64,000 nucleotides of DNA from Acerihabitans sp035013185 (GCF_035013185.1 NZ_JAYGJO010000016.1:1-64000), one strand, 5' to 3'; numbered from the stretch's first letter, positions 1 through 9,165 are shown. Numbers and translations are program-made. The notes: generated by a model not told the origin, from the letters alone.

Positions 1-399
1 GGCCGCGCGCATTCACCCGAATCACTTACGTGAGTAAGCTCATCGGGGTTCTTTTGCTTGCCGTTTTTGGACCATGCAAACGCATCACCTGTGGTAATTT
101 TGCATCTTTTAGCACTCATGTTAACGTGCTGTAATTAGTTTATTAATCAGTTTTTTACCGGTATATGTTGATGTTTAACCATTTTTTATAGCGAATAAGG
201 TGTTTTTTGCCGAGTAATAATTATTATTAGGCTGAGGATGTCGAATTTTGTCATTTGCCTGCCTTATCAACAGGCGTTATCGTTACCAGTCATAAATTAA
301 TAACAAAAATAATGCAGGGGCAGTTTTTCTCTTCCCTATCGTCAAACGGCAGTTGTTGTCGCGCTGTCGGAGAACCTACGTAAGCCTGGAGGCAAACCC
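1..399. other. Upstream region of ilvIH with a repeat fragment
   Basis: No convincing gene. Positions about 10-55 hold an imperfect stem (ATCACTTAC...GTAAGCTCAT followed by CGGGG) resembling the hairpin part of the dispersed repeat seen in full at 2614-3003. The rest is AT-rich leader. A 23-codon open frame (312-383) ends just before the ilvI ribosome site but has no ribosome site of its own. In E. coli the ilvIH promoter is Lrp-controlled with a long leader; no Lrp site could be assigned by eye. The ilvI Shine-Dalgarno GGAGG is at 388-392. Confidence 0.5.
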
Positions 400-2118
400 A
401 TGGAGATGTTGTCAGGAGCCGAGATGGTGGTCCGGTCGTTAATCGATCAGGGCGTGAAACATATATTCGGTTATCCCGGCGGAGCCGTATTGGACATCTA
501 TGATGCGCTGCATACGGTGGGGGGCATTGAACATATTTTAGTGCGCCACGAGCAGGGTGCCGTACATATGGCCGACGGTTACGCACGTGCCACCGGTAAT
601 GTTGGCGTGGTGCTGGTGACCTCCGGTCCGGGTGCTACCAATGCGGTGACCGGTATTGCTACCGCCTATATGGATTCCATCCCGCTAGTGGTGATTTCTG
701 GTCAGGTAGCCAGCTCGCTGATTGGTTTTGACGCCTTTCAGGAATGCGATATGGTGGGCATTTCCCGCCCGGTGGTCAAACACAGTTTTTTGGTGAAAAG
801 GGCCGAGGATATTCCCGGCATCTTAAAAAAAGCCTTTTACCTCGCATCCACCGGTCGACCCGGTCCGGTAGTGATTGATGTGCCGAAAGATGTTGTCAAT
901 CCGGCCAATAAATTTCCTTATTTGTATCCTGACTCCGTCTCCCTGCGCTCATATAACCCCACGGTTCAGGGCCACAAAGGTCAGATTCGCCGCGCGTTGC
1001 AGACCTTGCTGGGTGCCGAGCGGCCGGTATTGTATGTTGGCGGAGGGGCCATAACCTCGGGTTGTCACCGGGAACTGCGTCAACTGGGCGAAAAACTCAA
1101 TCTGCCGGTGGTGAGCTCTTTGATGGGGCTAGGCAGTTTTCCTGGCACTCATCGCCAGAGCCTGGGCATGTTGGGTATGCACGGTACTTATGAAGCCAAT
1201 ATGGCCATGCACCGTGCCGATGTCATTTTTGCCGTAGGGGTGCGCTTTGACGATCGTACCACCAATAATTTAACAAAATACTGCCCTGAGGCCACGGTAT
1301 TGCATATCGATATCGATCCGGCCTCAATCTCCAAAACCGTGCCAGCAGATGTGCCCATTGTGGGTGACGCACGCCAGGTGTTGTTCCAAATGCTGGAACA
1401 ATTAGAACTGGCGGAGACCCAGCAATCCTTCGACGCCCTGCGTGATTGGTGGCGGGATATTGAGCAATGGCGCGCTCGTCACTGTTTGGATTACGACCAC
1501 ACCAGCGGTAAAATCAAACCGCAGTCGGTCATTGAAATGCTGTACCGCCTTACCGATGGTAAAGCCTATGTCACCTCGGATGTTGGCCAGCATCAAATGT
1601 TCGCTGCGCTCTACTATCCGTTCGATGAACCCCGCCATTGGATAAACTCTGGCGGCCTAGGCACCATGGGCTTCGGTTTGCCCGCCGCCCTAGGGGTGAA
1701 ACTGGCGTTGCCCGATGAAACCGTTATTTGCATCACCGGCGACGGAAGTATTCAGATGAACATTCAGGAACTGTCCACTGCGCTGCAGTATGGTTTGCCG
1801 GTAGTGGTCGTGAGTCTCAATAACCGCTATCTGGGTATGGTAAAGCAGTGGCAGGATATGATCTATTCCGGACGTCACTCACAATCCTATATGCAATCAC
1901 TGCCAGATTTTGTCAAACTCGCCGAGGCCTACGGTCACGTGGGTATCTCGATTCAGTCACCCGACGAATTAGAAAGCAAGTTAGCCGAGGCCCTGGCGCA
2001 AAAAAACCGCCTGGTGTTTGTGGATGTCATGGTCGATAGCACCGAACACGTCTACCCCATGCAAATACGCGGTGGCGGAATGGATGAAATGTGGTTAAGC
2101 AAAACGGAGAGGACCTGA
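400..2118 (+). CDS. ilvI: Acetolactate synthase III large subunit IlvI
   Basis: Catalytic subunit of acetohydroxyacid synthase III, which condenses pyruvate with pyruvate or 2-ketobutyrate in the first common step of valine, leucine and isoleucine synthesis, using ThDP, Mg2+ and FAD. The 572 residues match E. coli IlvI (574) almost end to end, from the MEMLSGAEMVVRSL start to the KTERT end. The N-terminal ThDP-pyrimidine domain carries the catalytic Glu in RHEQGAVHMADG; the ThDP/Mg2+ motif begins at GDGSIQMN near residue 447 and ends at the NN pair about 27 residues on. GGAGG lies 7 nt before the ATG. The regulatory subunit gene follows 2 nt after the stop, so the two form an operon. Confidence 0.98.
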   Translation: MEMLSGAEMVVRSLIDQGVKHIFGYPGGAVLDIYDALHTVGGIEHILVRHEQGAVHMADGYARATGNVGVVLVTSGPGATNAVTGIATAYMDSIPLVVISGQVASSLIGFDAFQECDMVGISRPVVKHSFLVKRAEDIPGILKKAFYLASTGRPGPVVIDVPKDVVNPANKFPYLYPDSVSLRSYNPTVQGHKGQIRRALQTLLGAERPVLYVGGGAITSGCHRELRQLGEKLNLPVVSSLMGLGSFPGTHRQSLGMLGMHGTYEANMAMHRADVIFAVGVRFDDRTTNNLTKYCPEATVLHIDIDPASISKTVPADVPIVGDARQVLFQMLEQLELAETQQSFDALRDWWRDIEQWRARHCLDYDHTSGKIKPQSVIEMLYRLTDGKAYVTSDVGQHQMFAALYYPFDEPRHWINSGGLGTMGFGLPAALGVKLALPDETVICITGDGSIQMNIQELSTALQYGLPVVVVSLNNRYLGMVKQWQDMIYSGRHSQSYMQSLPDFVKLAEAYGHVGISIQSPDELESKLAEALAQKNRLVFVDVMVDSTEHVYPMQIRGGGMDEMWLSKTERT

Positions 2119-2120
2119 TC

Positions 2121-2612
2121 ATGCGGCGGATTTTATCAGTCTTATTGGAAAACGAATCGGGAGCCTTGTCGCGGGTCATCGGCCTGTTCGCCCAGCGCGG
2201 CTATAACATCGAAAGTCTCACCGTGGCGCCCACTGACGATCCTACCTTGTCCCGCATGACGATTCAAACCATGGGTGACGCCAAGGTATTGGAACAAATA
2301 GAGAAGCAATTGCATAAGTTGATTGACGTGCTACGCGTCAGCGAACTGGGGCAAGGTTCTCATGTAGAACGGGAAATTATGCTGGTAAAAGTGCTGGCCA
2401 GCGGAGCAGGTCGCGAGGAAGTTAAACGCTGCACCGACATTTTCCGTGGCCAAATTGTCGATGTCTCTCCGGCGATGTATACCGTACAACTCGCCGGCAC
2501 CAGCGACAAATTAGACGCCTTCCTCGCCACCATCAGGGAAGTAGGGGACATTGTTGAAGTGGCGCGCTCGGGTATCGTGGGCCTGGCCCGTGGTGATAAA
2601 GTGATGCGCTAA
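2121..2612 (+). CDS. ilvH: Acetolactate synthase III regulatory subunit IlvH
   Basis: Small regulatory subunit of acetohydroxyacid synthase III; its N-terminal ACT domain (about residues 3-77) binds valine and gives feedback inhibition, and it activates IlvI. The 163 residues equal the E. coli length and share the MRRILSVLLENESGALSRV start and RGDKVMR end. The start at 2121 is chosen over an in-frame one at 2091 inside ilvI because it matches the family start and has AGGAC/GGAG-type pairing (GGAGAGGACC) just upstream. Forms an operon with ilvI. Downstream lies a tandem repeat, not a gene. Confidence 0.97.
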   Translation: MRRILSVLLENESGALSRVIGLFAQRGYNIESLTVAPTDDPTLSRMTIQTMGDAKVLEQIEKQLHKLIDVLRVSELGQGSHVEREIMLVKVLASGAGREEVKRCTDIFRGQIVDVSPAMYTVQLAGTSDKLDAFLATIREVGDIVEVARSGIVGLARGDKVMR

Positions 2613-3268
2613 CGATACCCGCCATTCTTCACGCCGCAGGTGCGTTGGCAATACTCGGCCCTTCCCTGGGCCTCGCCCCAAAAGGGGCCGCGACAGGTCA
2701 CGTTCAAATCTGTTCCCGACAGATTTGTCCTCGCTCACCCCAGTCACTTACTAATGTAAGCTCCTGGGGATTCGCTGCGTTGCCGCCTTCCTGCGACGCG
2801 ATATACCCGTCATTATTCACGCCGCAGGTGCGTTGGCAATACTCGGCCCTTCCCTGGGCCTCGCCCCAAAAGGGGCCGCGACAGGTCGCGTTCAAATCTG
2901 TTCCGGACAGATTTGTCCTCGCTCACCCCAGTCATTTACCGATGTAAGCTCCTGGGGCTTCGCTGCGTTGCTGCCTTCCTGCGCCGCGAATTATTTAGGC
3001 TATTTCGTTATTTTTCCAGTCGCAGGTGCGAGTCAGCAAACTTCAGCATTTATCGGCATACAGGGTTAACCTTGTCCGACAATTTCGGTTGTTCCATGCA
3101 TAAATACGACATATCTCCAAGGTAAGCCGGAGTTGTAACGTTTCAGCTAAATCTTTTCAGGCATTTACTTCTTAGCGTTTTTTGCTGATAGTTGTAGCAT
3201 AGTCATATACCCCGTTGACACTATGGATATCACGGGAATTGTTAATTCTTCAGCGCCAAGGAGTCTAT
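2613..3268. other. ilvH-cra intergenic region dominated by a tandem repeat
   Basis: Most of this stretch is two copies of a 188-bp repeat (listed separately). About 265 bp then separate the repeat from cra and carry the cra promoter region, which could not be assigned with confidence. Short open frames inside the repeat recur in both copies because of the duplication and are not considered genes. Confidence 0.7.
2614..3003. repeat. Two tandem copies of a ~188-bp hairpin-rich dispersed repeat
   Basis: Copy 1 covers about 2614-2799 and copy 2 about 2800-3003; the shared string GGTGCGTTGGCAATACTCGG recurs exactly 188 bp apart. Each copy contains three inverted repeats: GCCCC AAAA GGGGC, AAATCTGT(5 nt)ACAGATTT, and CCCCAGTCAyTTAC...GTAAGCTCCTGGGG. 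The head (GATAcCCGyCATt-TTCACG-GCAGGTG) and tail (GCGAATTATTTAGGcTAT) recur elsewhere in the window (39814, 58548, 56430, 58130). This looks like a non-coding, MITE-like or REP/ERIC-type element shared among some Enterobacterales. It lacks any transposase. Confidence 0.85.
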
Positions 3269-4273
3269 GTGAAACTGGATGAAATCGCGCGCCTGGCTGG
3301 CGTTTCGCGCACTACCGCCAGTTATGTGATTAATGGTAAGGCGAAGCAGTACCGCGTAAGCGATAAAACTGTGGAAAAAGTGATGGCGGTGGTGCGCGAG
3401 CATAACTACCATCCGAACGCAGTGGCGGCGGGACTCAGGGCGGGGAGAACCCGTTCCATTGGGTTGGTTATCCCGGATTTGGAAAATACCAGTTATACCC
3501 GGATCGCCAACTATCTAGAGCGGCAAGCACGCCAGCGGGGTTACCAGCTATTAATTGCCTGTTCAGAAGACCAGCCAGATAATGAAATGCGCTGCGTTGA
3601 ACATCTGCTGCAACGGCAAGTTGATGCGATAATTGTCTCCACCGCGTTGCCGCCTGAACACCCGTTTTATCAACGCTGGGCCACCGATCCGCTCCCCATT
3701 ATCGCCTTGGATCGTGCCCTTGATCCCGATCACTTTATCAGTGTGGTCGGTGCAGATCAGGCGGATGCGGAAATGCTCTCTCGCGAACTGCGCCATTTTA
3801 GCGGCGACGCGATCCTCTATCTGGGCGCATTGCCTGAGCTGTCGGTGAGTTTTTTACGGGAACAGGGGTTTCGGCAAGGCTGGAGTGGTGATGATCGCCA
3901 ACCGGATTTCCTGTACGCCAACAGCTATGAGCGTTCGTCTTCGGCGGTGTTATTCAGCCAATACCTGGAAACCCATCCCATGCCGCAGGCCATATTTACC
4001 ACTTCGTTCGCGCTGCTGCAGGGCATAATGGATGTGACGCTCAAACGCAATGGTCGTCTGCCAGCTGATCTGGCGATAGCCACCTTCGGTGACAATGAAT
4101 TGTTGGACTTTCTGGAATGCCCGGTCCTTGCCGTAGCGCAACGTCACCGGGAAGTCGCTGAACGGGTGCTGGAGTTGGTTTTGGCCAGTTTGGATGAACC
4201 ACATCGGCCGAAACCAGGGTTAACCAGTATCCGGCGTAGCCTGTTCCGCCGCGGCTCGCTTAGCCGAACCTAA
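3269..4273 (+). CDS. cra: Catabolite repressor/activator Cra (FruR)
   Basis: LacI-family global regulator of carbon flow; it represses glycolytic and activates gluconeogenic genes and is released from DNA by fructose phosphates. A GTG start gives 334 residues, as in E. coli; AAGGAG sits 5 nt upstream, whereas an in-frame ATG at 3215 would add 18 non-conserved residues. The N-terminal helix-turn-helix begins KLDEIARLAGVSRTTASYV, with the hinge near residues 50-60 (AAGLRAGRTRSIG), followed by the periplasmic-binding-protein-like effector domain. It lies between ilvIH and the dcw cluster as in E. coli, but an alanine exporter gene now follows convergently. Confidence 0.97.
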   Translation: MKLDEIARLAGVSRTTASYVINGKAKQYRVSDKTVEKVMAVVREHNYHPNAVAAGLRAGRTRSIGLVIPDLENTSYTRIANYLERQARQRGYQLLIACSEDQPDNEMRCVEHLLQRQVDAIIVSTALPPEHPFYQRWATDPLPIIALDRALDPDHFISVVGADQADAEMLSRELRHFSGDAILYLGALPELSVSFLREQGFRQGWSGDDRQPDFLYANSYERSSSAVLFSQYLETHPMPQAIFTTSFALLQGIMDVTLKRNGRLPADLAIATFGDNELLDFLECPVLAVAQRHREVAERVLELVLASLDEPHRPKPGLTSIRRSLFRRGSLSRT

Positions 4274-4292
4274 GACCAATAATCACGTGCCG

Positions 4293-4327
4293 CCGGCCGG
4301 CGTGGGTTACGCCCACCCGCTGGCCGG
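4293..4327. terminator. Hairpin between convergent cra and alaE
   Basis: CCGGCC (4293-4298) pairs with GGCCGG (4322-4327), with an inner GTGGG/CCCAC stem around TTACG. It sits between two convergent stops (4273 and 4338). No strong T-tract follows in either direction, so termination is inferred from structure and place. Confidence 0.6.
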
Positions 4328-4337
4328 TATAGGGTCA

Positions 4338-4778
4338 TTAAACATACCTCGACACGTGAAATAGTCGACGACAGTATTCTAAGAAATAGCCGTAGACCAC
4401 CCCTAGCATCATTGAACTTATCGCATTTGAGGTGACGGCTGTCATGATTTGTTGTTCGTCCGCACCCACCACCAGCAAAATCAAGGCATAAACCGGGGAT
4501 TGGAAGCTAACGTAGGCGACTAAATCAACCAGATTGCGCATCCAGAAACGCCCGGAACAGTGGCGACGCGCCAGGCGCAGCATTGCATCGCGGTACAGGC
4601 CAAACGGCCACGCGATAGCAACATTAACCGGAACCGACAGCAACCTTGAAGACAAGGATTGTTGCAGGGTCATGCCGGACAAGCAGATCTCAATGATCAT
4701 CCCGGCGATAAAGCAGTATACCACTAGCGCAAAGGTGTCAGCCGCAGCCATGCGTAAACGTGACGAGCGCGAAAACAT
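4338..4778 (-). CDS. alaE: L-alanine exporter AlaE
   Basis: Inner-membrane exporter that keeps intracellular L-alanine from reaching toxic levels. The product of about 146 residues matches E. coli AlaE (149) along its length: MFSRSSRLR-AADTFALVVY start, the SRLLSVPVNVAIAWPFGLYRD block, a FQSPVYALILLVVGAD membrane segment and the C-terminal YGYFLEYCRRLFHVSRY. About four hydrophobic segments are visible. The start at 4778 has GGAG about 9 nt upstream and matches the family; an upstream ATG (4826) would add 16 unconserved residues. In E. coli alaE is far away on the chromosome, so its place between cra and mraZ is lineage-specific. Confidence 0.93.
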   Translation of the reverse strand: MFSRSSRLRMAAADTFALVVYCFIAGMIIEICLSGMTLQQSLSSRLLSVPVNVAIAWPFGLYRDAMLRLARRHCSGRFWMRNLVDLVAYVSFQSPVYALILLVVGADEQQIMTAVTSNAISSMMLGVVYGYFLEYCRRLFHVSRYV

Positions 4779-5560
4779 AACGGGTAACTCCATGAAAAAT
4801 TCTCGGTCAAATAGCCAATGATGCAATAGTTCGCAGGCTATAGTGTTTTATTATGCATATTTTATGGCGTATAGCTTACATCACTGCCTGCAAGTAGTTA
4901 ACTAGCTAAAAGTATTTATTTTTGCATTATAATCAGAACATAACACTTAAAAAAATATTTAGTGGGTCGTGCTAGGCTATTTAGTATGGTATAGACAATA
5001 AAAACATTATTTTTCAATTAGTTATTTTATTCTGATGTAAAAGGGTTTATCGCTGATGGGGGGGGTGGCTTTCGTGCGCTTTGGACGTCGTTCAGCTATT
5101 ACTACACTAAAAATAGTAACTAGGAATATTCCGATTGGCTAATTAATATGGGCATTCATAAATAAAAAAACGAAGATAAAATCGCCAGCAACATAGATAA
5201 ATAAAAGTGAAGGTAAAATGTATTAACGTGTTAGACAGGAATATATTCTACCAATAATTTTGGTTTTCAAAAAGCAAAGGGTTTTAAAAAACCGCTCCTG
5301 ACACAAATGGTCGTTAAATCGCAACCAAATGGTCGTTGAGCCTAGCCTGTGGATCAGCGTATAATCGCCGCCGTTGCTCGCATCGTGAGTGGGACCACGC
5401 TGGCTTGGTTTTATATTACAAAATTGCTAATTTTTAATCAGAACCCCTCATTTATGAATATCATGATGTTATTTGTATACTTTTTTTGTCATCCGCAACT
5501 AATTCCCGCGAGAGTTTGATCATTCGTACATAAATAATCCCATTCTTCTACGTTAGTCGC

Positions 5561-5590
5561 TTGACAATGTTTTAATACCATTCGTACACT
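5561..5590 (+). promoter_or_regulatory. Pmra promoter of the division/cell-wall cluster
   Basis: TTGACA at 5561-5566 and TACACT at 5585-5590, 18 bp apart, form a near-consensus sigma-70 promoter about 60 bp upstream of mraZ. In E. coli the equivalent promoter drives the first genes of the cluster through ftsW. The MraZ boxes begin 7 bp downstream of the -10, so MraZ bound there would block initiation. Confidence 0.8.
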
Positions 5591-5596
5591 CTTTCG

Positions 5597-5621
5597 GTGG
5601 GAATAAGTGGGGTTTAGTGGT
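5597..5621 (+). promoter_or_regulatory. MraZ operator: three GTGGG-type boxes at 10-bp spacing
   Basis: GTGGG at 5597-5601 and 5607-5611, then GTGGT at 5617-5621, each separated by 5 bp. This is the arrangement known for MraZ autorepression (TGGG-N5 repeats) directly downstream of Pmra and before mraZ. The third box has one mismatch at its last base. Confidence 0.85.
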
Positions 5622-5652
5622 GAAAAGGGTTTTTTTAGAGGTAAATTAGCAT

Positions 5653-6111
5653 ATGTTCCGTGGGGCAACGCTGGTTAATCTCGACAGTAAAGGCAGACTT
5701 GCCGTGCCAACCCGTTACCGGGAGCAGCTGATCGGGGAAACGGAGGGATTAATGGTTTGTACCATTGACCTTCATCAGCCATGCCTGTTGCTTTACCCAT
5801 TGCCTGAGTGGGAAATCATCGAACAAAAGCTGTCTCGGCTCTCAAGCATGAACCCTGCGGAACGCCGCGTGCAGCGTTTGCTATTGGGGCACGCCAGTGA
5901 ATGCCAAATGGATGGTGCCGGCCGTTTGCTGATTGCACAGACCTTACGTGTTCACGCTGGACTTACCAAAGAAGTGATGCTGGTTGGACAATTCAATAAA
6001 TTTGAATTGTGGGATGAACAGACCTGGTATCAACAAGTCAAGGATGATATCGACGCTGAACTGTCGGCACAGGAACCACTCTCTGTGCGACTACAAGACT
6101 TGTCACTATAG
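5653..6111 (+). CDS. mraZ: Transcriptional regulator MraZ
   Basis: AbrB-fold DNA-binding protein that represses its own promoter and the dcw cluster. The 152 residues equal the E. coli length; both SpoVT/AbrB-like halves carry the DxxGR signature (NLDSKGRLAVPTRYRE near the start, CQMDGAGRLLIAQ around residue 80-92). An AGAGG-type ribosome site precedes the ATG. First gene of the cluster; rsmH starts 2 nt after its stop. The operator boxes just upstream fit autoregulation. Confidence 0.97.
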   Translation: MFRGATLVNLDSKGRLAVPTRYREQLIGETEGLMVCTIDLHQPCLLLYPLPEWEIIEQKLSRLSSMNPAERRVQRLLLGHASECQMDGAGRLLIAQTLRVHAGLTKEVMLVGQFNKFELWDEQTWYQQVKDDIDAELSAQEPLSVRLQDLSL

Positions 6112-6113
6112 CT

Positions 6114-7058
6114 ATGGCAGAAACTTATCAACATACCACCGTCTTGCTGGATGAAGCGGTAAACGGACTGAATCTACGCCCCAATGGTATCTACATTGAC
6201 GGCACTTTTGGCCGCGGTGGTCATTCCCGGCTCATTCTGTCCCAATTGGGAGCGGATGGCCGACTGCTGGCTATTGATCGCGATCTACAAGCCATTGAAG
6301 CCGCTCGGGCAATCCAGGATCCCCGTTTTAGCATTATTCACGGACCGTTCTCCGCCATCGTTGACTATATGGCTGAACGTGAACTCACCGGACAAATCGA
6401 CGGAATTCTATTGGATCTGGGTGTTTCATCACCGCAACTCGACGATCCTGAACGTGGATTTTCGTTTATGCGCGACGGACCGCTGGATATGCGCATGGAT
6501 ACCACCCGCGGTTTGTCCGCCGCCGACTGGCTTGCCAAGGCCAGCGCTGAAGATATCGCCTGGGTCCTAAAGACCTTTGGCGAAGAACGGTTCGCCAAAC
6601 GTATCGCCCAGGCGATAGTAGAACACAATCAACAATCGCCAATGACCCGCACCCATGAACTGGCCGAGCTTATTGTTAATGCCAGCCCGTTTCGCGAAAA
6701 GCATAAGCACCCGGCCACCCGGAGCTTTCAGGCGATTCGTATCTATATCAACAGTGAGCTCGACGAGTTAGAGCGTGCGTTGGACGGTGCTCTGGATGTA
6801 TTGGCGCCAGGCGGCCGCCTGTCGGTAATCAGTTTCCACTCGTTGGAAGATCGGTTGGTCAAGCGTTTTATTCGCGACCAGAGCCGGGGCCCACAGGTGC
6901 CGGCGCGCATGCCGCTTACCGAAGCGCAGATTGCACAGCAGGGTGGCAAGGCGCGCATGAAGCCGATCGGGAAAATGCAGCCTTGCGAGGACGAAGTCGC
7001 GCTCAATCCACGAGCACGTAGTTCAGTGCTGCGATTTGCCGAGAAACTGCCCTTATGA
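6114..7058 (+). CDS. rsmH: 16S rRNA m4C1402 methyltransferase RsmH (MraW)
   Basis: S-adenosylmethionine-dependent enzyme that methylates N4 of C1402 in the 16S rRNA decoding centre. 314 residues, against 313 in E. coli. The SAM-binding loop DGTFGRGGHS is near residues 29-38, the LDLGVSSPQLD motif near 100, and FHSLEDRLVK near 240. Second gene of the dcw cluster; its TGA overlaps the ftsL start (ATGA). Confidence 0.97.
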   Translation: MAETYQHTTVLLDEAVNGLNLRPNGIYIDGTFGRGGHSRLILSQLGADGRLLAIDRDLQAIEAARAIQDPRFSIIHGPFSAIVDYMAERELTGQIDGILLDLGVSSPQLDDPERGFSFMRDGPLDMRMDTTRGLSAADWLAKASAEDIAWVLKTFGEERFAKRIAQAIVEHNQQSPMTRTHELAELIVNASPFREKHKHPATRSFQAIRIYINSELDELERALDGALDVLAPGGRLSVISFHSLEDRLVKRFIRDQSRGPQVPARMPLTEAQIAQQGGKARMKPIGKMQPCEDEVALNPRARSSVLRFAEKLPL

Positions 7059-7375
7059 TGGGTACCGAGCGCCATGGACTGGTAGGCGTAATCGGTGGGG
7101 ATTTGCTGCGCACTGGCAAGATCCCGGTAATTTTACTGATTGCGGTATTGGTGTCAGCGATGCTGGTGGTGACGACCACCCATGAGACGCGACATCTGAC
7201 CGCGCAACGTGAGCAGTTGGTTGTGGAACGCGATGCCTTGGATATTGAGTGGCGTAACCTGATTCTTGAGGAAAATGCACTAGGGGATCATAGCCGCGTG
7301 GAACGCATTGCCACTGAAAAATTGAAGATGCAGCACGTCGACCCATCACAGGAAAATATTGTGGTTCAACCCTAA
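7055..7375 (+). CDS. ftsL: Cell division protein FtsL
   Basis: Small bitopic divisome protein that forms a coiled-coil complex with FtsB and FtsQ and helps activate FtsWI. The 106 residues are about 15 fewer than E. coli FtsL, all missing from the cytoplasmic N-terminus. One transmembrane helix at about residues 24-43 (IPVILLIAVLVSAMLVVTT) is followed by a periplasmic coiled coil with the conserved ERDALDIEWRNLILEENAL and HVDPSQENIVVQ ends. The start overlaps the rsmH stop by 4 nt. An upstream in-frame start within rsmH was not pursued. Confidence 0.95.
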   Translation: MMGTERHGLVGVIGGDLLRTGKIPVILLIAVLVSAMLVVTTTHETRHLTAQREQLVVERDALDIEWRNLILEENALGDHSRVERIATEKLKMQHVDPSQENIVVQP

Positions 7376-7401
7376 AAGCCAATGGAAAACTGATAAATTA
7401 G

Positions 7402-9165
7402 ATGAAAGCCGCACGAGCGATAAAATTGAAACGCTACGTAGATCAGGCCAGCTTTGTAAGCTGGCGTTTTGCGTTGTTATGCGGCTGTATTTTATTGGCG
7501 TTACTGGGTTTGGTATTCCGGGTCGGTTACCTTCAGGTGATTAATCCGGACATGCTGGTACGAGAGGGTGATATGCGCTCTCTGCGCGTGCAGGAAGTGC
7601 CCACCACCCGCGGTATTATAAGCGATAGGGGCGGACGTCCGCTGGCGGTCAGCGTACCGGTCAGCGCTATCTGGGCCGATCCCAAGGAAATCAGTGAACA
7701 GGGCGGCATTTCGGTGGACAGTCGCTGGAAAGCGCTATCGGATACGTTATCCATCCCTCTCGACCAACTGGCCGCGCGCATTAATGCCAATCCCAAAGGG
7801 CGTTTTGTTTACCTGGCTCGCCAGGTGAATACCGACATCGGCGATTACATCCATAAACTCAAGCTGCCTGGTATCTATTTGCGTAAGGAATCGCGCCGGT
7901 ATTACCCAGCCGGCGAAGTCACTGCCCATCTGATCGGGGTAACTGACATCGACAGCCAAGGCGTCGAAGGCGCAGAGAAAAGTTTTGACCGTTGGCTGAC
8001 CGGCCGGCCCGGGGAACGTACCGTGCGCAAAGATCGTTTTGGCCGGGTTATCGAAGATATTTCCAGCGTTGACAGCCAGGCAGCGCATAATTTGGTGCTG
8101 AGTATAGATGAACGGCTACAGGCTGTGGTCTATCGCGAACTGAATAATGCTGTGGCGTTCAATAAAGCGGAATCCGGTACCGCCGTGTTGGTGGATGTGA
8201 ATACCGGCGAAGTGCTGGCCATGGCCAACAGCCCGTCCTACAACCCCAACAATAAGGCCGGCATTACCAAGGATGTCATGCGCAACCGTGCGATCACCGA
8301 TATTTTCGAACCGGGTTCTACGGTGAAACCCATGGTGGTAATGACCGCGCTACAGCGTGGTGTAATCAAAGAAAATAGCGTCCTTAACACCATGCCTTAT
8401 TATATTAATGGCCATGAAATCAAAGATGTAGGCCGTTATGCTGAGTTAACCCTCACCGGAGTTTTGCAAAAATCGAGTAACGTCGGTGTTTCTAAACTGG
8501 CGTTGGCGATGCCCTCCTCGGCGCTGGTAGATACCTACTCGCGTTTTGGTCTGGGTAAGGCGACCAATTTGGGATTGGTCGGAGAAAGTAGTGGCTTATT
8601 TCCCCATAAACAACGGTGGTCTGACATAGAGAGGGCCACCTTTTCTTTCGGCTACGGGCTAATGGTAACGCCGTTACAGTTAGCGCGGGTTTACGCGACG
8701 GTGGGCAGCATGGGTATTCTGCGGCCATTGTCGATTACCAAAGTGGATCCGCCGGTGGCGGGTGAACGGATATTCCCCGAGCCGCTGGTGCGTACCGTGG
8801 TGCATATGATGGAGAGCGTGGCTCTGCCCGGCGGTGGGGGGACCAAGGCGGCTATCAAGGGATACCGTATTGCGATTAAAACCGGTACGGCCAAGAAGGT
8901 TGGGCCCGATGGCCAATATATTAATAAATACATCGCTTATACCGCCGGTGTTGCGCCGGCCAGCCAACCCCGTTTCGCGCTGGTGGTGGTCATCAACGAT
9001 CCCCAGGGCGGAAAATATTACGGTGGTGCGGTTTCTGCCCCGGTATTTGGCGCAATTATGGGCGGTGTATTACGAACGATGAACGTGGAACCGGACGCAC
9101 TTCCTTCCGGAGATAAAAATGAAATGGTAACTACTTTAAAAGAGGGATCAGGTGATCGATCTTAA
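7402..9165 (+). CDS. ftsI: Septal peptidoglycan transpeptidase FtsI (PBP3)
   Basis: Class B penicillin-binding protein that crosslinks septal peptidoglycan with FtsW. 587 residues (E. coli 588). A short cytoplasmic tail and one transmembrane segment (about residues 22-42) precede the non-penicillin-binding module; the catalytic Ser lies in EPGSTVKP near residue 304, the SSN triad (KSSNVG) near 357, and KTGTAKK near 494. It begins 26 nt after ftsL and its end overlaps the murE start. Confidence 0.98.
   Translation: MKAARAIKLKRYVDQASFVSWRFALLCGCILLALLGLVFRVGYLQVINPDMLVREGDMRSLRVQEVPTTRGIISDRGGRPLAVSVPVSAIWADPKEISEQGGISVDSRWKALSDTLSIPLDQLAARINANPKGRFVYLARQVNTDIGDYIHKLKLPGIYLRKESRRYYPAGEVTAHLIGVTDIDSQGVEGAEKSFDRWLTGRPGERTVRKDRFGRVIEDISSVDSQAAHNLVLSIDERLQAVVYRELNNAVAFNKAESGTAVLVDVNTGEVLAMANSPSYNPNNKAGITKDVMRNRAITDIFEPGSTVKPMVVMTALQRGVIKENSVLNTMPYYINGHEIKDVGRYAELTLTGVLQKSSNVGVSKLALAMPSSALVDTYSRFGLGKATNLGLVGESSGLFPHKQRWSDIERATFSFGYGLMVTPLQLARVYATVGSMGILRPLSITKVDPPVAGERIFPEPLVRTVVHMMESVALPGGGGTKAAIKGYRIAIKTGTAKKVGPDGQYINKYIAYTAGVAPASQPRFALVVVINDPQGGKYYGGAVSAPVFGAIMGGVLRTMNVEPDALPSGDKNEMVTTLKEGSGDRS

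Larger units (their letters stand above)
4779..5652. other. Long AT-rich region upstream of the dcw cluster
   Basis: No gene longer than about 60 codons with a ribosome site was seen. The stretch is much more AT-rich than its neighbours. It holds a run of G at about 5057-5063, a direct repeat CAAATGGTCGTT (about 5305 and 5327, 22 bp apart), and at its right end the mra promoter and MraZ operator, listed separately. Confidence 0.6.

Noticed and set aside
312..383. 23-codon frame upstream of ilvI as a leader peptide
   Set aside because: No ribosome site and no run of branched-chain codons; ilvIH is not known to use attenuation.
2645..3069. Overlapping small frames of 70-100 codons between ilvH and cra
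   Set aside because: They repeat the same peptide because they lie in the duplicated non-coding repeat, and lack ribosome sites.
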